The translations under genes and the position numbers were made by a program. 64,000 nt of DNA, from positions 30,842,066-30,906,065 of the forward strand of contig CM036765.1 of assembly GCA_020796225.1 (NCBI GenBank), read 5' to 3'. Below are positions 51,693-62,689 of this stretch, in pieces. Every line of letters begins with the position of its first letter. Position 1 is the stretch's first letter. The notes beneath the pieces are model-generated. The model did no database searches. It worked only from the letters and a program-made list of their open reading frames with translations, and was not told the origin of the DNA. Origin of the DNA: Arion vulgaris (taxonomy: Eukaryota > Mollusca > Gastropoda > Stylommatophora > Arionidae).

Positions 51693-52089
51693 CTACGGTT
51701 CAAACTGTCAAACTGGCCATAACTTAACCACTTGACAACATCCGAGTTCCTTCCTTAAAAGACATCTGTTGATTGTAGGAGATCTACTTGAACAGTTTTC
51801 TTTATACTTAAGTCTGAACATTCTTCATTATCTATCACTTTGAAATATAATATCACAAGACAAATCTGTCATGTTAGATCTAAAACGTAATATACTACAA
51901 ATAAATATAACTAGACATCAACAATGGCGTTGTCATTTAGTGTGCAACTGATGGTGCTGGTACTTTACCACTATGAAAGTATCACTCTACCATTATTTTT
52001 CAGAGATAAACTGCAAGAAACATATCCTAATACAAAATGAGGGTAGTATATTGTATGAATCTTCTCTATGAAGTGTAATACTAATATCT

Positions 52090-52515
52090 GACATTGAGAA
52101 CAGGGCTCTGATAGACCATCGATGACCTTAACAAACTGACTGTGAGAACAGGGCTCTGATAGACCATCGATGACAACAAACTGACTGTGAGAACAGGGCT
52201 CTGATGGACCATCGATGACCTTAACAAACTGACTGTGAGAACAGGGCTCTGATGGACCATCGATGACCTTAACAAACTGACTGTGAGAACAGGGCTCTGA
52301 TAAACCATCGATGACCTTAACAAACTGACTGTGAGAACAAGGCTCTGATAGACCATCGATGACCTTAACAAACTGACTGTGAGAACAGGGCTCTGATAGA
52401 CCATCGATGACCGTAACAAACTGACATTGAGAACAGGGCTCTGATAGACCATCGATGACCGTAACAAACTGACTGTGAGAACAGGGCTCTGATAAACCAT
52501 CGATGACCTTAACAA
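52090..52515. repeat. Minisatellite, 48-bp unit, about 9 copies
   Basis: Unit GAGAACAGGGCTCTGATAGA plus CCATCGATGACCTTAACAAA and CTGACTGT. One unit lacks 3 bp (near 52172), so frames stay open. A single inverted unit is found at 56128-56175 inside a Penelope palindrome. Confidence 0.95.
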
Positions 52516-52600
52516 GCAACCTTCTCCATATGACACAACAATGGTGACAGGTAACCATTTCATGTCATCTGCAACTCCTGTCTCTATCAAAAGTCCACCT
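52508..52600 (-). CDS. Candidate exon of an unknown minus-strand gene
   Basis: The minus strand reads GGLLIETGVADDMKWLPVTI and VVSYGEGCLL after a good acceptor (ttgctgtcttcag, just above 52600). The composition looks like a real folded protein and is unlike the repeat families around. The 48-bp array begins right at its end, where GTTAAG|GTCATC could be a poor donor. If the exon reads through, it ends in 16-residue repeats. I do not recognise the family and found no partner exon. Confidence 0.25.
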
Positions 52601-52774
52601 CTGAAGACAGCAAAGGCTCACCGCATAGCAGTGCAAAAGTAAAATGTTAAGCAGGTCTCGCAGAAACTAAGTCAGAAGCACAATACCATGCGTCATGACT
52701 TCCGCCTGAATTGACAGCGGGTGAACGAGAACAAACAAACAAACATCAAAAGTCATTTCTTTCTTTTCTCTAAT

Positions 52775-52865
52775 TCTGTTTTTCCTCACAAAGTTAGGAT
52801 AAGAAGAGATTTATAGAACAAGCTTTTGTGTGCGCTTCATAAATGATGTTTATCGTCACCTCTGT
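52775..52865 (-). pseudogene. LINE 3' end scrap (KDTVYE family), copy 2
   Basis: AGAACAAGCTTTTGTGTGCG and CTTCATAAATGATG correspond to AGAACAGGCTTTTGTGTGCA and CTTCATAAACAGTG at 49690-49730. Confidence 0.55.
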
Positions 52866-52889
52866 TATCTCTGAGCTCCACCTTTTGTG

Positions 52890-53815
52890 TGGATGGCATT
52901 TTGATCACGCTCATGGATGTGAAGAAAAGTAATAAATTTAAAGTAATCATGCCCATGGATGTGAAGAAAACTGTTCAAAGTGATCACGCTTGTAAATGTG
53001 AAGAAAACTGTTTAAAGTGATCACGCTCATAAATGGTAAAAACTGTTCAAAGTAATCACGCTCATGGATATGAAGAAAACTGTTCAAAGTGATCACGCTC
53101 ATGGATGTGAAGAAAAGTAATAAATTTAAAGTAATTATGCTCATGGATGTGAGGAAAAGTAATAAATTTAAAGTAATCATGCCCATGGATGTGAAGAAAA
53201 CTGTTTAAAGTAATCACGCTCATGGATGTGAAAAAAACTGTTCAAAGTAATCACGCTCATGGATATGAAGAAAACTGTTCAAAGTGATCACGATCATGGA
53301 TGTGAAGAAAAGTAATAAATTTAAAGTAATTATGCTCATGGATGTGACGAAAAGTAATAAATTTAAAATAATCATGCCAATGGATGTGAAGAAAACTGTT
53401 TAAAGTAATCACGCTCATGGATGTGAAGAAAACTGTTCAAAGTAATCACGCTCATGGATGTGAAGAAAACTGTTCAAAGTAATCACGCTCATGGATGTGA
53501 AGAAAATTGTTCAAAGTGATCACGCTCATGGATGTGAAGAAAACTGTTTAAAGTAATCACGCTCATGGATGTGAAAAAAATTGTTCAAAGTGATCACGCT
53601 CATGGATGTGAAGAAAACTGTTCAAAGTAATCACGCTCATGGATGTGAAGAAAACTGTTCAAAGTAATCACGCTCATGGATGTGAAGAAAACTGTTCAAA
53701 GTGATCACGCTCATAAATGTGAAAAATTGTTCAACATGATCACGCTAATGGATGTGTATAGAAAAGTGATCACGTTCATGGATGTGAAATAAACTGTTCA
53801 AAGTTATCTAAATAA
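52890..53815. repeat. Minisatellite, about 37-bp unit, about 24 copies
   Basis: Unit ATCACGCTCATGGATGTGAA plus GAAAACTGTTCAAAGTA. A second version with AAAAGTAATAAATTTAAAGT occurs in pairs (near 52930, 53110-53170 and 53310-53370), so part of it is a higher-order repeat of several units. Confidence 0.93.
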
Positions 53816-53864
53816 AATGCAGTCAACTTAGCTGTAAGTGGTATTCATTCAACACTACTTTGTC

Positions 53865-54240
53865 CCGGTCACGCGGGATGAAGGGCAATGAGAGAGCAGA
53901 TGCACTGGTGGGCAATGCTACAATTGAGAATGGGTCTTCTATGGACAGAAGCGACATCATCAACGCTCTCAGAGAAAACATACGCTCTGAAGAGTTGAAT
54001 GATGAAGATAAAGAGTATTCTCTACCTTGGTTGTGCATACCGATAGGTGCGGCAAGATAGGAAAAACTACGAGAGAAAACCAAGTAGATACATCAATCAA
54101 CACAGAACGGGAGTTGTTAGCCTAAACACACTGAGATACATGCTTGGGAGGAGATCGGAGCAATTATGGACATGTGCGATGAAGATGATCCTTAACATGA
54201 ACAATGAACTCAATACTAACACTTGAACTGTCATGTTCCC
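53865..54240 (+). pseudogene. LINE-D RNase H-distal fragment, copy 3
   Basis: Encodes GMKGNERADALVGNATIENG, SSMDRSDIINALRENIRSEE and, after frame shifts, [20 protein letters not shown]. The GNERAD is the last RNase H motif with its Asp intact. Confidence 0.8.
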
Positions 54241-54419
54241 AGAGAAATATAGGGCTGTAACCGTTTCTCAATTCTATTCTGGCTCATCTCATTCGGCTCT
54301 GCTTATGAAGTCCCCATCTTATGACTCCCACTTCTAATGTCTTTCGCCAGGCATTTTTTGACCTACCCTACTCTTCTCTTCTGCTGTGTATTTCATGCAA
54401 GTGTAACTTCTGTATCTGG

Positions 54420-54600
54420 CCTGAATGGATTATAACGCAGGCTCCCATTTGGGAAACCCATGTTCAATCCCTGGTACAGCCAAGGAGTTTTTCTTCTGTC
54501 TGTGGCATAAAGAAAACAATCCTAACCTGAACAATTTCACGGTGACTGCACTAGTCAAGTGACCATTAAATTTCTCAGGCTCATGCCCGTTTGACAGTTT
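54420..54600 (+). repeat. tRNA-derived SINE family S2, copy 3
   Basis: TGGATTATAACGCAGGCTCC and CATGTTCAATCCCTGG (decayed A and B boxes), then GTGGCATAAAGAAAACAATC and GTGACTGCACTAGTC. Confidence 0.7.
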
Positions 54601-54957
54601 GCTTGATGGGTTTACCACGTTCTAGTGAGTTTTTCTATTTCTTAGCTTGAAACAAGAAGCTACTAATGCTTTTCTCAAGTTCAGTCTGTAACAATTATGT
54701 ACAATGGCACAAGAGATAAGACCTTGGCTGGACAGTGTAATTGTCTAGACAATAGAATACAGATAATAAGCATGCATTTGTTAAATCTTACACATTTAGT
54801 ACATGATTGTGTAGTTGACATCTTCAACATAACTGACATAATATATATTTACTAACAGAGAAATGAGAATTACAATGAATATGGGGATCCTTCCAGGTTA
54901 GGGGAAATACTTATATGTTTACCATAACATACATATTCACATACCTCACTATCGATA

Positions 54958-55235
54958 TAAGGGAAGACTGCTGTAAAACTGTGTAGCAATGGCGATACAC
55001 GTAAAAACAAAGTACTGTAGTTTTACACAAACAATAATAGTACACAGCAATGTTTCTTAAGCCTGTTAGGGATTTATTGTCCGATTCTATATGTTCTGTG
55101 CCGTGTAAGAAGTGAATTTCTTCACTTCGGTCAACTGTCCTTTACTTGATAAAGGTCTTTTGGTCGAAACATTGCTGTGTACTGCTATGGTTTTTGTAAA
55201 ACTTCAGTACTTTGTTTTTACGTGTTTCGCCACAT
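54958..55235. mobile_element. Inverted pair of Penelope-like 3' ends, second family
   Basis: Left arm: GTAAAAACAAAGTACTGTAG, right arm: CTTCAGTACTTTGTTTTTAC, with CTTGATAAAGGTCTTTTGGT in the right arm. The spacer (TAGGGATTTATTGTCCGATT) is also found at 63403, beside a single arm. Confidence 0.75.
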
Positions 55236-55979
55236 ACCTCACTAACGTAGCTCACTAACGTAGCTCACTAATGTATTCACTAACACAAATGACTAAAAGA
55301 AAAGTTTAACATTGTTCTAATCCAGCAGAGAAATCATAGCACAAGATACTATCACAAATAATGAATAAATACTGAGCAATGTAAACAAATGGTGGGAAAA
55401 GTTGGTCTTCTAGTTGCATGCATCTGTGTGTCAGGTGTCACTGATCCAGCATATTGTGTACATGAAAGAAGATGGTACAAACATTGTCTTTCATTCAGAA
55501 ACAAAGACTTCTTTGTGAAGACTGAGACAAATGCAAGTTTGTCTACAACAGATAGAAAAAAAATGTATATAGTTTCCTCTGTCCATATACAAAGCAGATA
55601 GCAATGTCCACTTTAGGAATGAAACCAAATTAAAAGTGCCACAAGATATGACATGTTGGAATTATTGACAACAAAGAATGCACTTCAACACATGAAGCTC
55701 TACATCTGTTTGGAGATATCAAAAAAGGACCAAAATCCAAGAATAAATACCCCTTACAACTTCTGTACACTTGCTTCATATATACAATTAAACAAAATAC
55801 CATAGGATTACATTTGTATTAACATACATACTTCAACTGATTTTTTCTTTCATACGTATTCCTTAGTGGCATTCAATCAAGATTTCATGTTTTATTCTGT
55901 CAAATGTTTGCTTATAGCTTATACAAAACACATCATTTTTATGTTAGTATTCTTATTATGCAGAATATTCACAAAATAG

Positions 55980-56412
55980 ATGAGACTGCAGTAAAACTAT
56001 TTGATTGGCAAAACATGTAATCACAAAGTACTGTAGTTTTACAAATTACAAAAACAATGACAAAATACAGCAACGTTTTGACCAACAAGGCCTTTATCAA
56101 GCAAACGAACAACAGGAGTGACAAATCTCAGTCAGTTTGTTAAGGTCATCGATGGTCCATCAGAGCCCTGTTCTCTTCCGTTCTATTTCTAGTTTTTATG
56201 TGTGTTTTTGTGTTACATTTATTTCGTTATTCGTTTTTATTCCCAGATTTTCATTAGAAACGTTTGTATTTAGTCGTCCATTTGTTTTTTAAAATGTGTC
56301 ACTCCTGTTGTTCGTTTGCTTGATAGAGGCCTTGTTGGTCGAAACGTTGCTGTATTTTGTCATTGTTTTTGTAATTTGTAAAACTACAGTACTTTGTGAT
56401 TACGTATTATAC
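55980..56412. mobile_element. Inverted Penelope-like 3' ends with a minisatellite filler
   Basis: Left arm (minus) 55980-56127 starts at the terminal CTGCAGTAAAACTATTTGAT and stops after GGAGTGACAAAT. Right arm (plus) 56172-56412 starts at CTCTTCCGTTCTATTTCTAG. Between them 56128-56175 is one 48-bp unit of the array at 52.1-52.5 kb, inverted. Confidence 0.88.
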
Positions 56413-56464
56413 AGAATAATCTTTCTTTGGTGAACCAGCAACACATATAAGTAGCTATTTAATT

Positions 56465-56610
56465 TCATGTACCAAAGTTCTCCTGACAGCCAAGTTTCCA
56501 AATATCTACACCATGTTGTAGGTGAGATAGGCCAGTCATGTTGCATGGAAGTCTGATCAGTGCATCCCATATGAGCTGATGTATGGTAAACAAGATGGGG
56601 ACAAATGACC
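56465..56610 (+). pseudogene. LINE-Z thumb fragment at the edge of a 42-bp array
   Basis: Encodes KVLLTAKFPNIYTML, corresponding to [15 protein letters not shown] at about 18500-18545, then QCIPYELMYGKQDG, corresponding to [14 protein letters not shown] at about 18597-18640. The array begins exactly in this last motif. Confidence 0.75.
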
Positions 56611-57075
56611 AGTTGACGGACGGTATGGTAAACACGATGGGGACAAATGACCAGTTGGCGGACAGTATGGTAAACAAGATGGGGACAAATGACCAGTTGA
56701 TGGACAGTATAGTAAACAAGATGGGGACAAATGACCAGTTGGTGGACAGTATGGCAAACAAGATGGGGACAAATGACCAGTTGGCGGACAGTATGGTAAA
56801 CAAGATGGGGACAAATGACCAGTTGATGGACAGTATGGTAAACAAGATGGGGACAAATGACCAGTTGGTGGACAGTATGGCAAACAAGATGGGGACAAAT
56901 GACCAGTTGGCGGACAGTATGGTAAACACAATGGGGACAAATGACCAGTTGGCGGACAGTATGGTAAACAAGATGGGGACAAATGACCAGTTGATGGACA
57001 GTATAGTAAACAAGATGGGGACAAATGACCAGTTGGTGGACAGTATGGTAAACAAGATGGAGACAAATGACCAGA
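56585..57075. repeat. Minisatellite, 42-bp unit, about 11.5 copies
   Basis: Unit GTATGGTAAACAAGATGGGG plus ACAAATGACCAGTTGGCGGA and CA. The block of four variants GGCGG, GATGG, GGTGG, GGCGG recurs, a higher-order pattern of about 126-168 bp. Multiple overlapping ORFs are artefacts of the 42-bp period. Confidence 0.95.
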
Positions 57076-57309
57076 ATATCCCTACACTAAAGAACTTCTT
57101 ATATCACAGAACTTCCTATATTAAGAACGCTACACACTAAGTCAAAAAGCTGCCACACATTATTAGCACACTTTTTACAGAAATTTACAAAACTGTCCCC
57201 AGGAGAGATGGAAGCAAAACAACTTTTCAGATAAGAATACAAAAAGGTCAAAATAAACCCAGCACATAATTATGTAGAGGTGTGTTAGATATCTCACAGT
57301 CATAAGTAT

Positions 57310-58010
57310 TGAGATTAGATACCAACACTCTAATAATAACTTGGCTCTTGTCATCAGCAGCAACCTCTCCCTCGATGATGAAATTAGTAGTCGCATTGGA
57401 AAGGCCTCCACTGCTATGGGAAAATAGGGCACTCACAAGAAACACCAAGACACAAGTACATAAGGCTTGTGTTCTCAGCACTCTGCTGTATGGTAGTGAG
57501 ACATGGACCACATATGCTAGACAAGAACATCACCTCAACACCTTCCACATGCGCTGTCTCAGGCGAATATACAGCATCCGATGGTAAGACCACATCTCCA
57601 ATATAGAAGTCCTGGCATTCCAAGCATGTACATCTTGCTGAGTCAGCAACATCTGAGATGGCTGGGACATGTGTGCCGTATGAACGATGATAGAATCCCA
57701 AAGAACATTCTATATGGTCAACTCGCAAATGGTGCTAGACAGCAAGGGCGCCCATTATTACGCTTCATTGACACCTGCAAGCGTGATCTAACTTCATGCA
57801 GTATAGACAAAGAACACTGGGATCGGCTGGCCAAAGATAGGCAAGCATGGCGAGCGGCAATGAGGGCGGCTAAAAAGAAAAAACACCATCACATGTGGAG
57901 GCAGAAGAGAGTGCAGAGAGCTGTGAGATCATTCTATGTATCAGCTCCAATTTTACCTGCAACAACTATAGCAAGGAGTGCCACTCCAGAATAGACCATT
58001 ATAGCCACAA
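57310..58010 (+). pseudogene. LINE-Z reverse transcriptase thumb and tail
   Basis: SSNLSLDDEISSRIGKAST, VLSTLLYGSETWTTYARQEH, HLNTFHMRCLRRIYSIRW, LRWLGHVCRMNDDRIPKNIL, YGQLANGARQQGRPLLRFID and WRAAMRAAKKKK. Same order as 18200-18830, with frame shifts near 57420, 57590 and 57640. Confidence 0.85.
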
Positions 58011-58754
58011 GAAACATTGTGATTCAGCGCAGAACATACTACATGACGCAAGACCTATTGTCTCCTGAGACAAAGATGCCAATTATGATGATAATAATAA
58101 CTGGGAGAGAAACATCAAGAGATAGTCAAACTACAGCCTGGCAGAGTACAACATCAAGGTAAGAGATGGGGGATGTTGGAGGTAAATTGCAGCTAACCTT
58201 CAATGTGGAGACAGCACCTGATGATGACTAACCACTTGCCTATATACCAGCGTTCTAACCACTTCCTGATATATACATGACAAATTGGAGAATAGTGGCA
58301 AAGGATCCCCACATCCCACATTTGAGTTCGTTGTCATTTTGTTATGCAATGTCTAATTTGCAGCACAATTCAATGTTAACATTCACAAAAAACTTCATTC
58401 TAATACACAATGACAAGTCTTCATTCATGCCCACTTCAATAAACATGTACAACTGGTCAGAAATCTCATGATTTCAATTGCCTCTTCTTTCATACAATAT
58501 AAATAAAATAGTGCAGTTTTAATTACATTATTGCTAAATTATTTTCTCTGTACACCCCCAGAGGGCAGCTCTTACAAATTATAAAACGTTTAAAATAGAA
58601 ATTATTCATAATAGTAGGGTTAAATGAATCTGCAAAAAGAGTTGCTTTTAAAAAAAAACAAGGATATGGTAGTATCAAGCGTATGAACATAAAGTATTTG
58701 ATAATAAATTTACTAATTTGTTGGGTTTTTTTGTCCCCTTTTGTAATGTTGTTT
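58011..58754. other. Intergenic stretch, nothing recognised
   Basis: AT-rich. No ORF with a motif, no tandem repeat. Confidence 0.4.
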
Positions 58755-58865
58755 TTTGCTTCGTTCTTATCAACTCTTTCTGATATGTCATGTTTGAGCC
58801 AAGAACAACAACACGTTGCGCCTCAGATTATAGACTCCTACGCATATGGGACAGGTGCATCCACA
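58755..58865 (+). repeat. Unclassified interspersed repeat S7, copy 3
   Basis: TTCGTTCTTATCAACTCTTT, GATATGTCATGTTTGAGCC and AACACGTTGCGCC follow the order of 31625-31700 with about one difference in five. Confidence 0.4.
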
Positions 58866-59084
58866 ATTGTCGGCCTCAAAAATGTTTGTCTTCCTGACAA
58901 TCCCTTATATTTTCTGCCTTTTTAGCATCATATATTTAATCTTTATTGATAATTTTTAAGCAGTTTATTTCAGCCACTTTTTAATTATAACTAGTATTGA
59001 CTTCCAACAAGACAAATACAATTTAGCAAATTTTGGAAGCATGGCATGCTAGATTTCTGGGATAATTTGTTTCAAGGATCTAAA

Positions 59085-59310
59085 GGTGAAGCATTGACTT
59101 CACTGCACCAGGTTTTCCCATTCGGCTCCGTCCCTCTCTGCAGAAATGACTTGCCATCTGTCAAGTATGTTATGCAAAGCATAAACTCTTTAGCTCCAGC
59201 AACAATTCTAAGGATCTCTGAAAAATGTGAACTGAACGATGTGGTCTGGATTCGAACCCGCAACCTTCAAAATGCAATGCAAACATTCTAATCACTTTGC
59301 CACAGAAACC
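59085..59310 (-). repeat. Interspersed repeat S6, copy 2, tRNA-like end
   Basis: GGATTCGAACCCGCAACC is a clear inverted-sense tRNA B-box-like sequence, and GATCTCTGAAAAATGTGAAC matches 60160-60190. So S6 is probably a tRNA-derived SINE on the minus strand. Confidence 0.65.
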
Positions 59311-59889
59311 CCTGATAATTTATTTGAATTTTTGGTTGTGTATTGTGAAATAAAAATGAGGAAAAATGCCAGAGAAATGGTTTGCTTTTGACTGGCCCTG
59401 TTTGTCTTACTGCTATACAAGATTGATAATAATCACAAACTGTACCAGACGGCAACAGTCAAACTGATAATACTTTGTTTGATGAAGTAAACTTTTAACA
59501 ACTTTTAATTGTCATTCTGATGCATCTGTTTGAAGTGGTTTACAATTTGCTGACAAGTGGGTAACTCCTTAATTAGTTCAAATAAAACTGAATTAAATTA
59601 GAGAGAATAGAGTCAATGACCTCAAAATATATTGCTTAAAAAAAACAGTACCACAATAATAATAATAATGAATTACTTAGTATATCTTGTTTATCTACCA
59701 TAGTTTATTAGATCTGGAAAAATTGTTTCAATTTATGTTTCTGAGGTTGTGTTTTCATTTTTTAATTTCATAAATTGAATTTTATATTTCTGATTTTGGA
59801 ACAGTTAACAAGTTATCTGTGTTATCAAGTCACAATTTATTATTATTTTTAACCAATAAATGAATTACGTAAAAATGGTCTATAGTCGA

Positions 59890-60262
59890 AGGATTGACTT
59901 CATTGTACTGGGTTTTACCCCATATGGCTCAGTCCATCTCCGCAGAAATGGCATGTCACTAGCAGAAACTACTGTGCAAAGTACAAACTCCATAGCTCCT
60001 GCAACTTCTTCTGTGTTCGTCCGCTATGAATTCAAGCATAGTCATGCATCTGGTGTGGCACTTCTAACTGATTTTTGTGTGAAAGCTTGCTTACCATTTT
60101 ATTGGTTTCCTCGCCATGCAGGCGGGTCTTCTCCGACTTCAGAGGTGCTCCTGCAACAATCCTATAGATCTCTGGAAAAAATGTACTTGTGAATAGAACA
60201 GCACGGTCCAGATTCGAACAAACAACTTTCAGAGAGCAAGGCAAAGGCTTAACCACAGAGAT
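59890..60262 (-). repeat. Interspersed repeat S6, copy 3
   Basis: ATTGACTTCATTGTACTGGG and CCATATGGCTCAGTCCATCT start it. Later ATAGATCTCTGGAAAAAATG and CAGATTCGAACAAACAACTT. Longer than copy 2 by an internal 100-bp segment (60030-60130). Confidence 0.65.
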
Positions 60263-60756
60263 TCCCAGAATGAATTACATACACTAAGAGAGCAGTTGAA
60301 CTATATTATTCTAATTATTGTTGCTGAACGCATTTGGTAGGTGGAAATTTGATTTTACAATTTAAAAGTTATTGTTTTCTGTATGCTCACATTTTTACTT
60401 ACATAATTAGAACCCTGGCTAACGAAGTATCAGCATATTTTTAGTTCATTTGTTTTTTTTATCTGACATAAATAATAAGTTATACTTGAATCATCTTTAG
60501 ATACAAAATCCAGTCAGGATAGTTTAAAAAATAATGCAGTGAATTAGTTACATTATTTGTAGAGTATAACTAGCAAGTCTCATCATTCTGATTTATGAAG
60601 TATGTTAGTAATTATTTTCTATTGTCTCACAATATTATTGTTTCTACTGAGTGCTGTCAACTTCTTTGTTCATTAAATGCTGCTCAATGTTGTTATCTGA
60701 ACATAATCTACTAGAAAGAAAATTAAACTATGTTATACAGTAGGCTCTCTGTGAGC
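60263..60756. other. Intergenic stretch, nothing recognised
   Basis: Unique AT-rich DNA. Confidence 0.4.
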
Positions 60757-60985
60757 GTCTGTAGCTCAAGCGGTAGTGAGCTCGATCACAAACCCAAGCG
60801 TACCTGGTTCAAACCCCACGGTGGCAAGTTTGGAAACAAATTTGTTTCCGTGGATTTTACAAACGTAACAATAGACCTCACCGTTCAGAAAGCAATAGCA
60901 AACTACTGAACGTATAAGTGGTGCCTAGAAAACCAACGACTCGTTTACTGTGGTTGATGGCTACGTCATTTAGGATATGCCACAA
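60757..60985 (+). repeat. tRNA-derived SINE family S3, copy 3 (best kept)
   Basis: A box CTGTAGCTCAAGCGGTAGTG, B box TGGTTCAAACCCC, central block CCTCACCGTTCAGAAAGCAA and TAGCAAACTACTGAACG, 3' part ACTGTGGTTGATGGCTACGT. No cloverleaf beyond the boxes. Confidence 0.8.
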
Positions 60986-61594
60986 TTTTCATTTTTTCAG
61001 TTAACCGGAGCTCAAGCAACCAGCCAAAAAAAGAAAAAAATCAAACTAAAAATTTAAATACAGCAAAATGAAGTTCTTGTGGAAATGTAAGTTTGAACTT
61101 GGCTGTTGTGTCACAAACTCCGCACAGATGTTTGTCTTCACAACCCGCCAATTCAGCATATGTGTGAACATACTGGTCAGTTGAGATCTATTGTAATTCA
61201 CATTTTGTGTCCTCACCAGACTCCAAAAATACAGAAACAGATCACAAGTAAGCATAAATGCATAGTTCATCATGAAGAAGAACCTCAAACAAAGATGGAA
61301 ATGTGCAAAAGGCTAGAAAAAAATGAGAGAATTTCATGAGAAAGTATATAATGGTCAGAGTTCATTTTCAAGTGGCTCGCTTACCAGATACAAGATACAT
61401 CATGACATCCGCATGTTTCTTGACTGTCAGGGCTCGCTTACCAGATACAAGGTTCATCATGACATCCGCATGTTTCTTGACTGTCAAATAACTAATATAC
61501 ACTCTTCATTTAATTAAAGTGAAGTTTGTCTTAATCTACTTTAATTTGTTTGTAATTACTGTATTTAAATATTAATATCAATTCAATACAGAGT
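60986..61594. other. Intergenic stretch with a 57-bp direct duplication
   Basis: GGCTCGCTTACCAGATACAA starts at 61374 and again at 61431, two near-identical 57-bp copies. The rest is unique. Confidence 0.6.
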
Positions 61595-62035
61595 TTATTG
61601 ATTGATTGATTGGACCATCCTCATGGTACTTTGGTGAATAACCATGTGTGCTCCAATCTCTTTCTTACACAGGAAGATCTCAGCAGCAGTGCACAAACCC
61701 AGTAGCACCGAAGAGGGTCCCGATGTAATTTTTGAAAATGGTGGAAATTTTGTAGGAATTGTATTTTAAGTTATTTTTTATGAACTTTGTCAGACAGCGG
61801 CTTTGCAGCTTACTCTTATCGATTTTCAACTGGCAAGGGTTATTTTATGTGCTCAACTTGAACAAAGGACCTCTTTTTTTATACCATACATCTCCGATAG
61901 AAATAGGAACCCAATTTCACCTACATTGAGATCAGGTATCTCTGGAAAAATATCTTGATCGCTCCTCAGGGGGATGAACCAAGTACCTTTGAAACGAGAA
62001 GAAGCCCTTACCTCTATGCCATAGATACCCCAGAC
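61595..62035 (-). repeat. SINE family S1, copy 4
   Basis: Tail complement TTATTGATTGATTGATTGGA, body GTGTGCTCCAATCTCTTTCT, inverted head near CTTACCTCTATGCCATAGAT. Confidence 0.75.
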
Positions 62036-62221
62036 AAGAGTTTATAGTGTGGGTTATATTATTAGTTAGGTCTCTGTTAATTGTAACTTTCAAGCAACCA
62101 GAAACTACATTTATCCTATATCTACCAATCCCTATGATTGCTGGTTAACAGTCTACTGTACATAGCTCTGCTCAACATGAACATTTCTTATATACAAAGA
62201 CAATTTGGTTATAGTTCTTCT

Positions 62222-62470
62222 TCAAACGCTTCATATCGACCACTTGTTAACCACTCTGTGTGATCTGTATATGATCTGAGTCTAAGAGTGATTGTATGTT
62301 ATGCCAGTTACGTGACTACAAGTAGGTCAGCACATCATATTTTTGTGATGCTTTTTATTTACTAGGGTAGCTTCCTAGGTCCTACATCAGTCGCCTCTAC
62401 GACATGCCTTGTAGGTCGCAGTGGTACTATTCTTTGCTTCCCTTACGGGCCCTGGCACCACATGGCGGTT
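62222..62470 (+). repeat. Interspersed repeat S4, copy 4
   Basis: CGACCACTTGTTAACCACTC, ATGATCTGAGTCTAAGAGTG and TTTTTATTTACTAGGGTAGC. It ends GGGCCCTGGCACCACA. Confidence 0.7.
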
Positions 62471-62689
62471 ATAGTTCAAATTCTATTATCAGCCATTAAA
62501 AAGATGTATCAATAACAACACATAAATCAAGGAGCTTTTTCTTTTCACTTATTTTAAAGTCCTTCTCAGGGCTAGTTACTTTTTAGTGCTGGATCAGAGT
62601 TGAGTATTGTATCTTATCTATTTCTTTTATATTTGTAAATTCTGATATCACTAAGAATACATCTGTTTGTTGTTTAGCTGCTGTATCTT

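Noticed and set aside
55389..55601. A 70-codon + strand ORF starting MVGKVGLLVACICVSGVTDP, like a signal peptide
   Set aside because: Hydrophobic start with cysteines is suggestive, but no splice partner, no recognised domain and AT-driven codons after residue 40; too little to call a gene.
56465..57140. ORFs of 169-196 codons on both strands
   Set aside because: 42-bp array artefact with a short LINE flank.
60757..60835. tRNA gene
   Set aside because: A and B boxes are present but no cloverleaf stems; the sequence continues in the SINE body.
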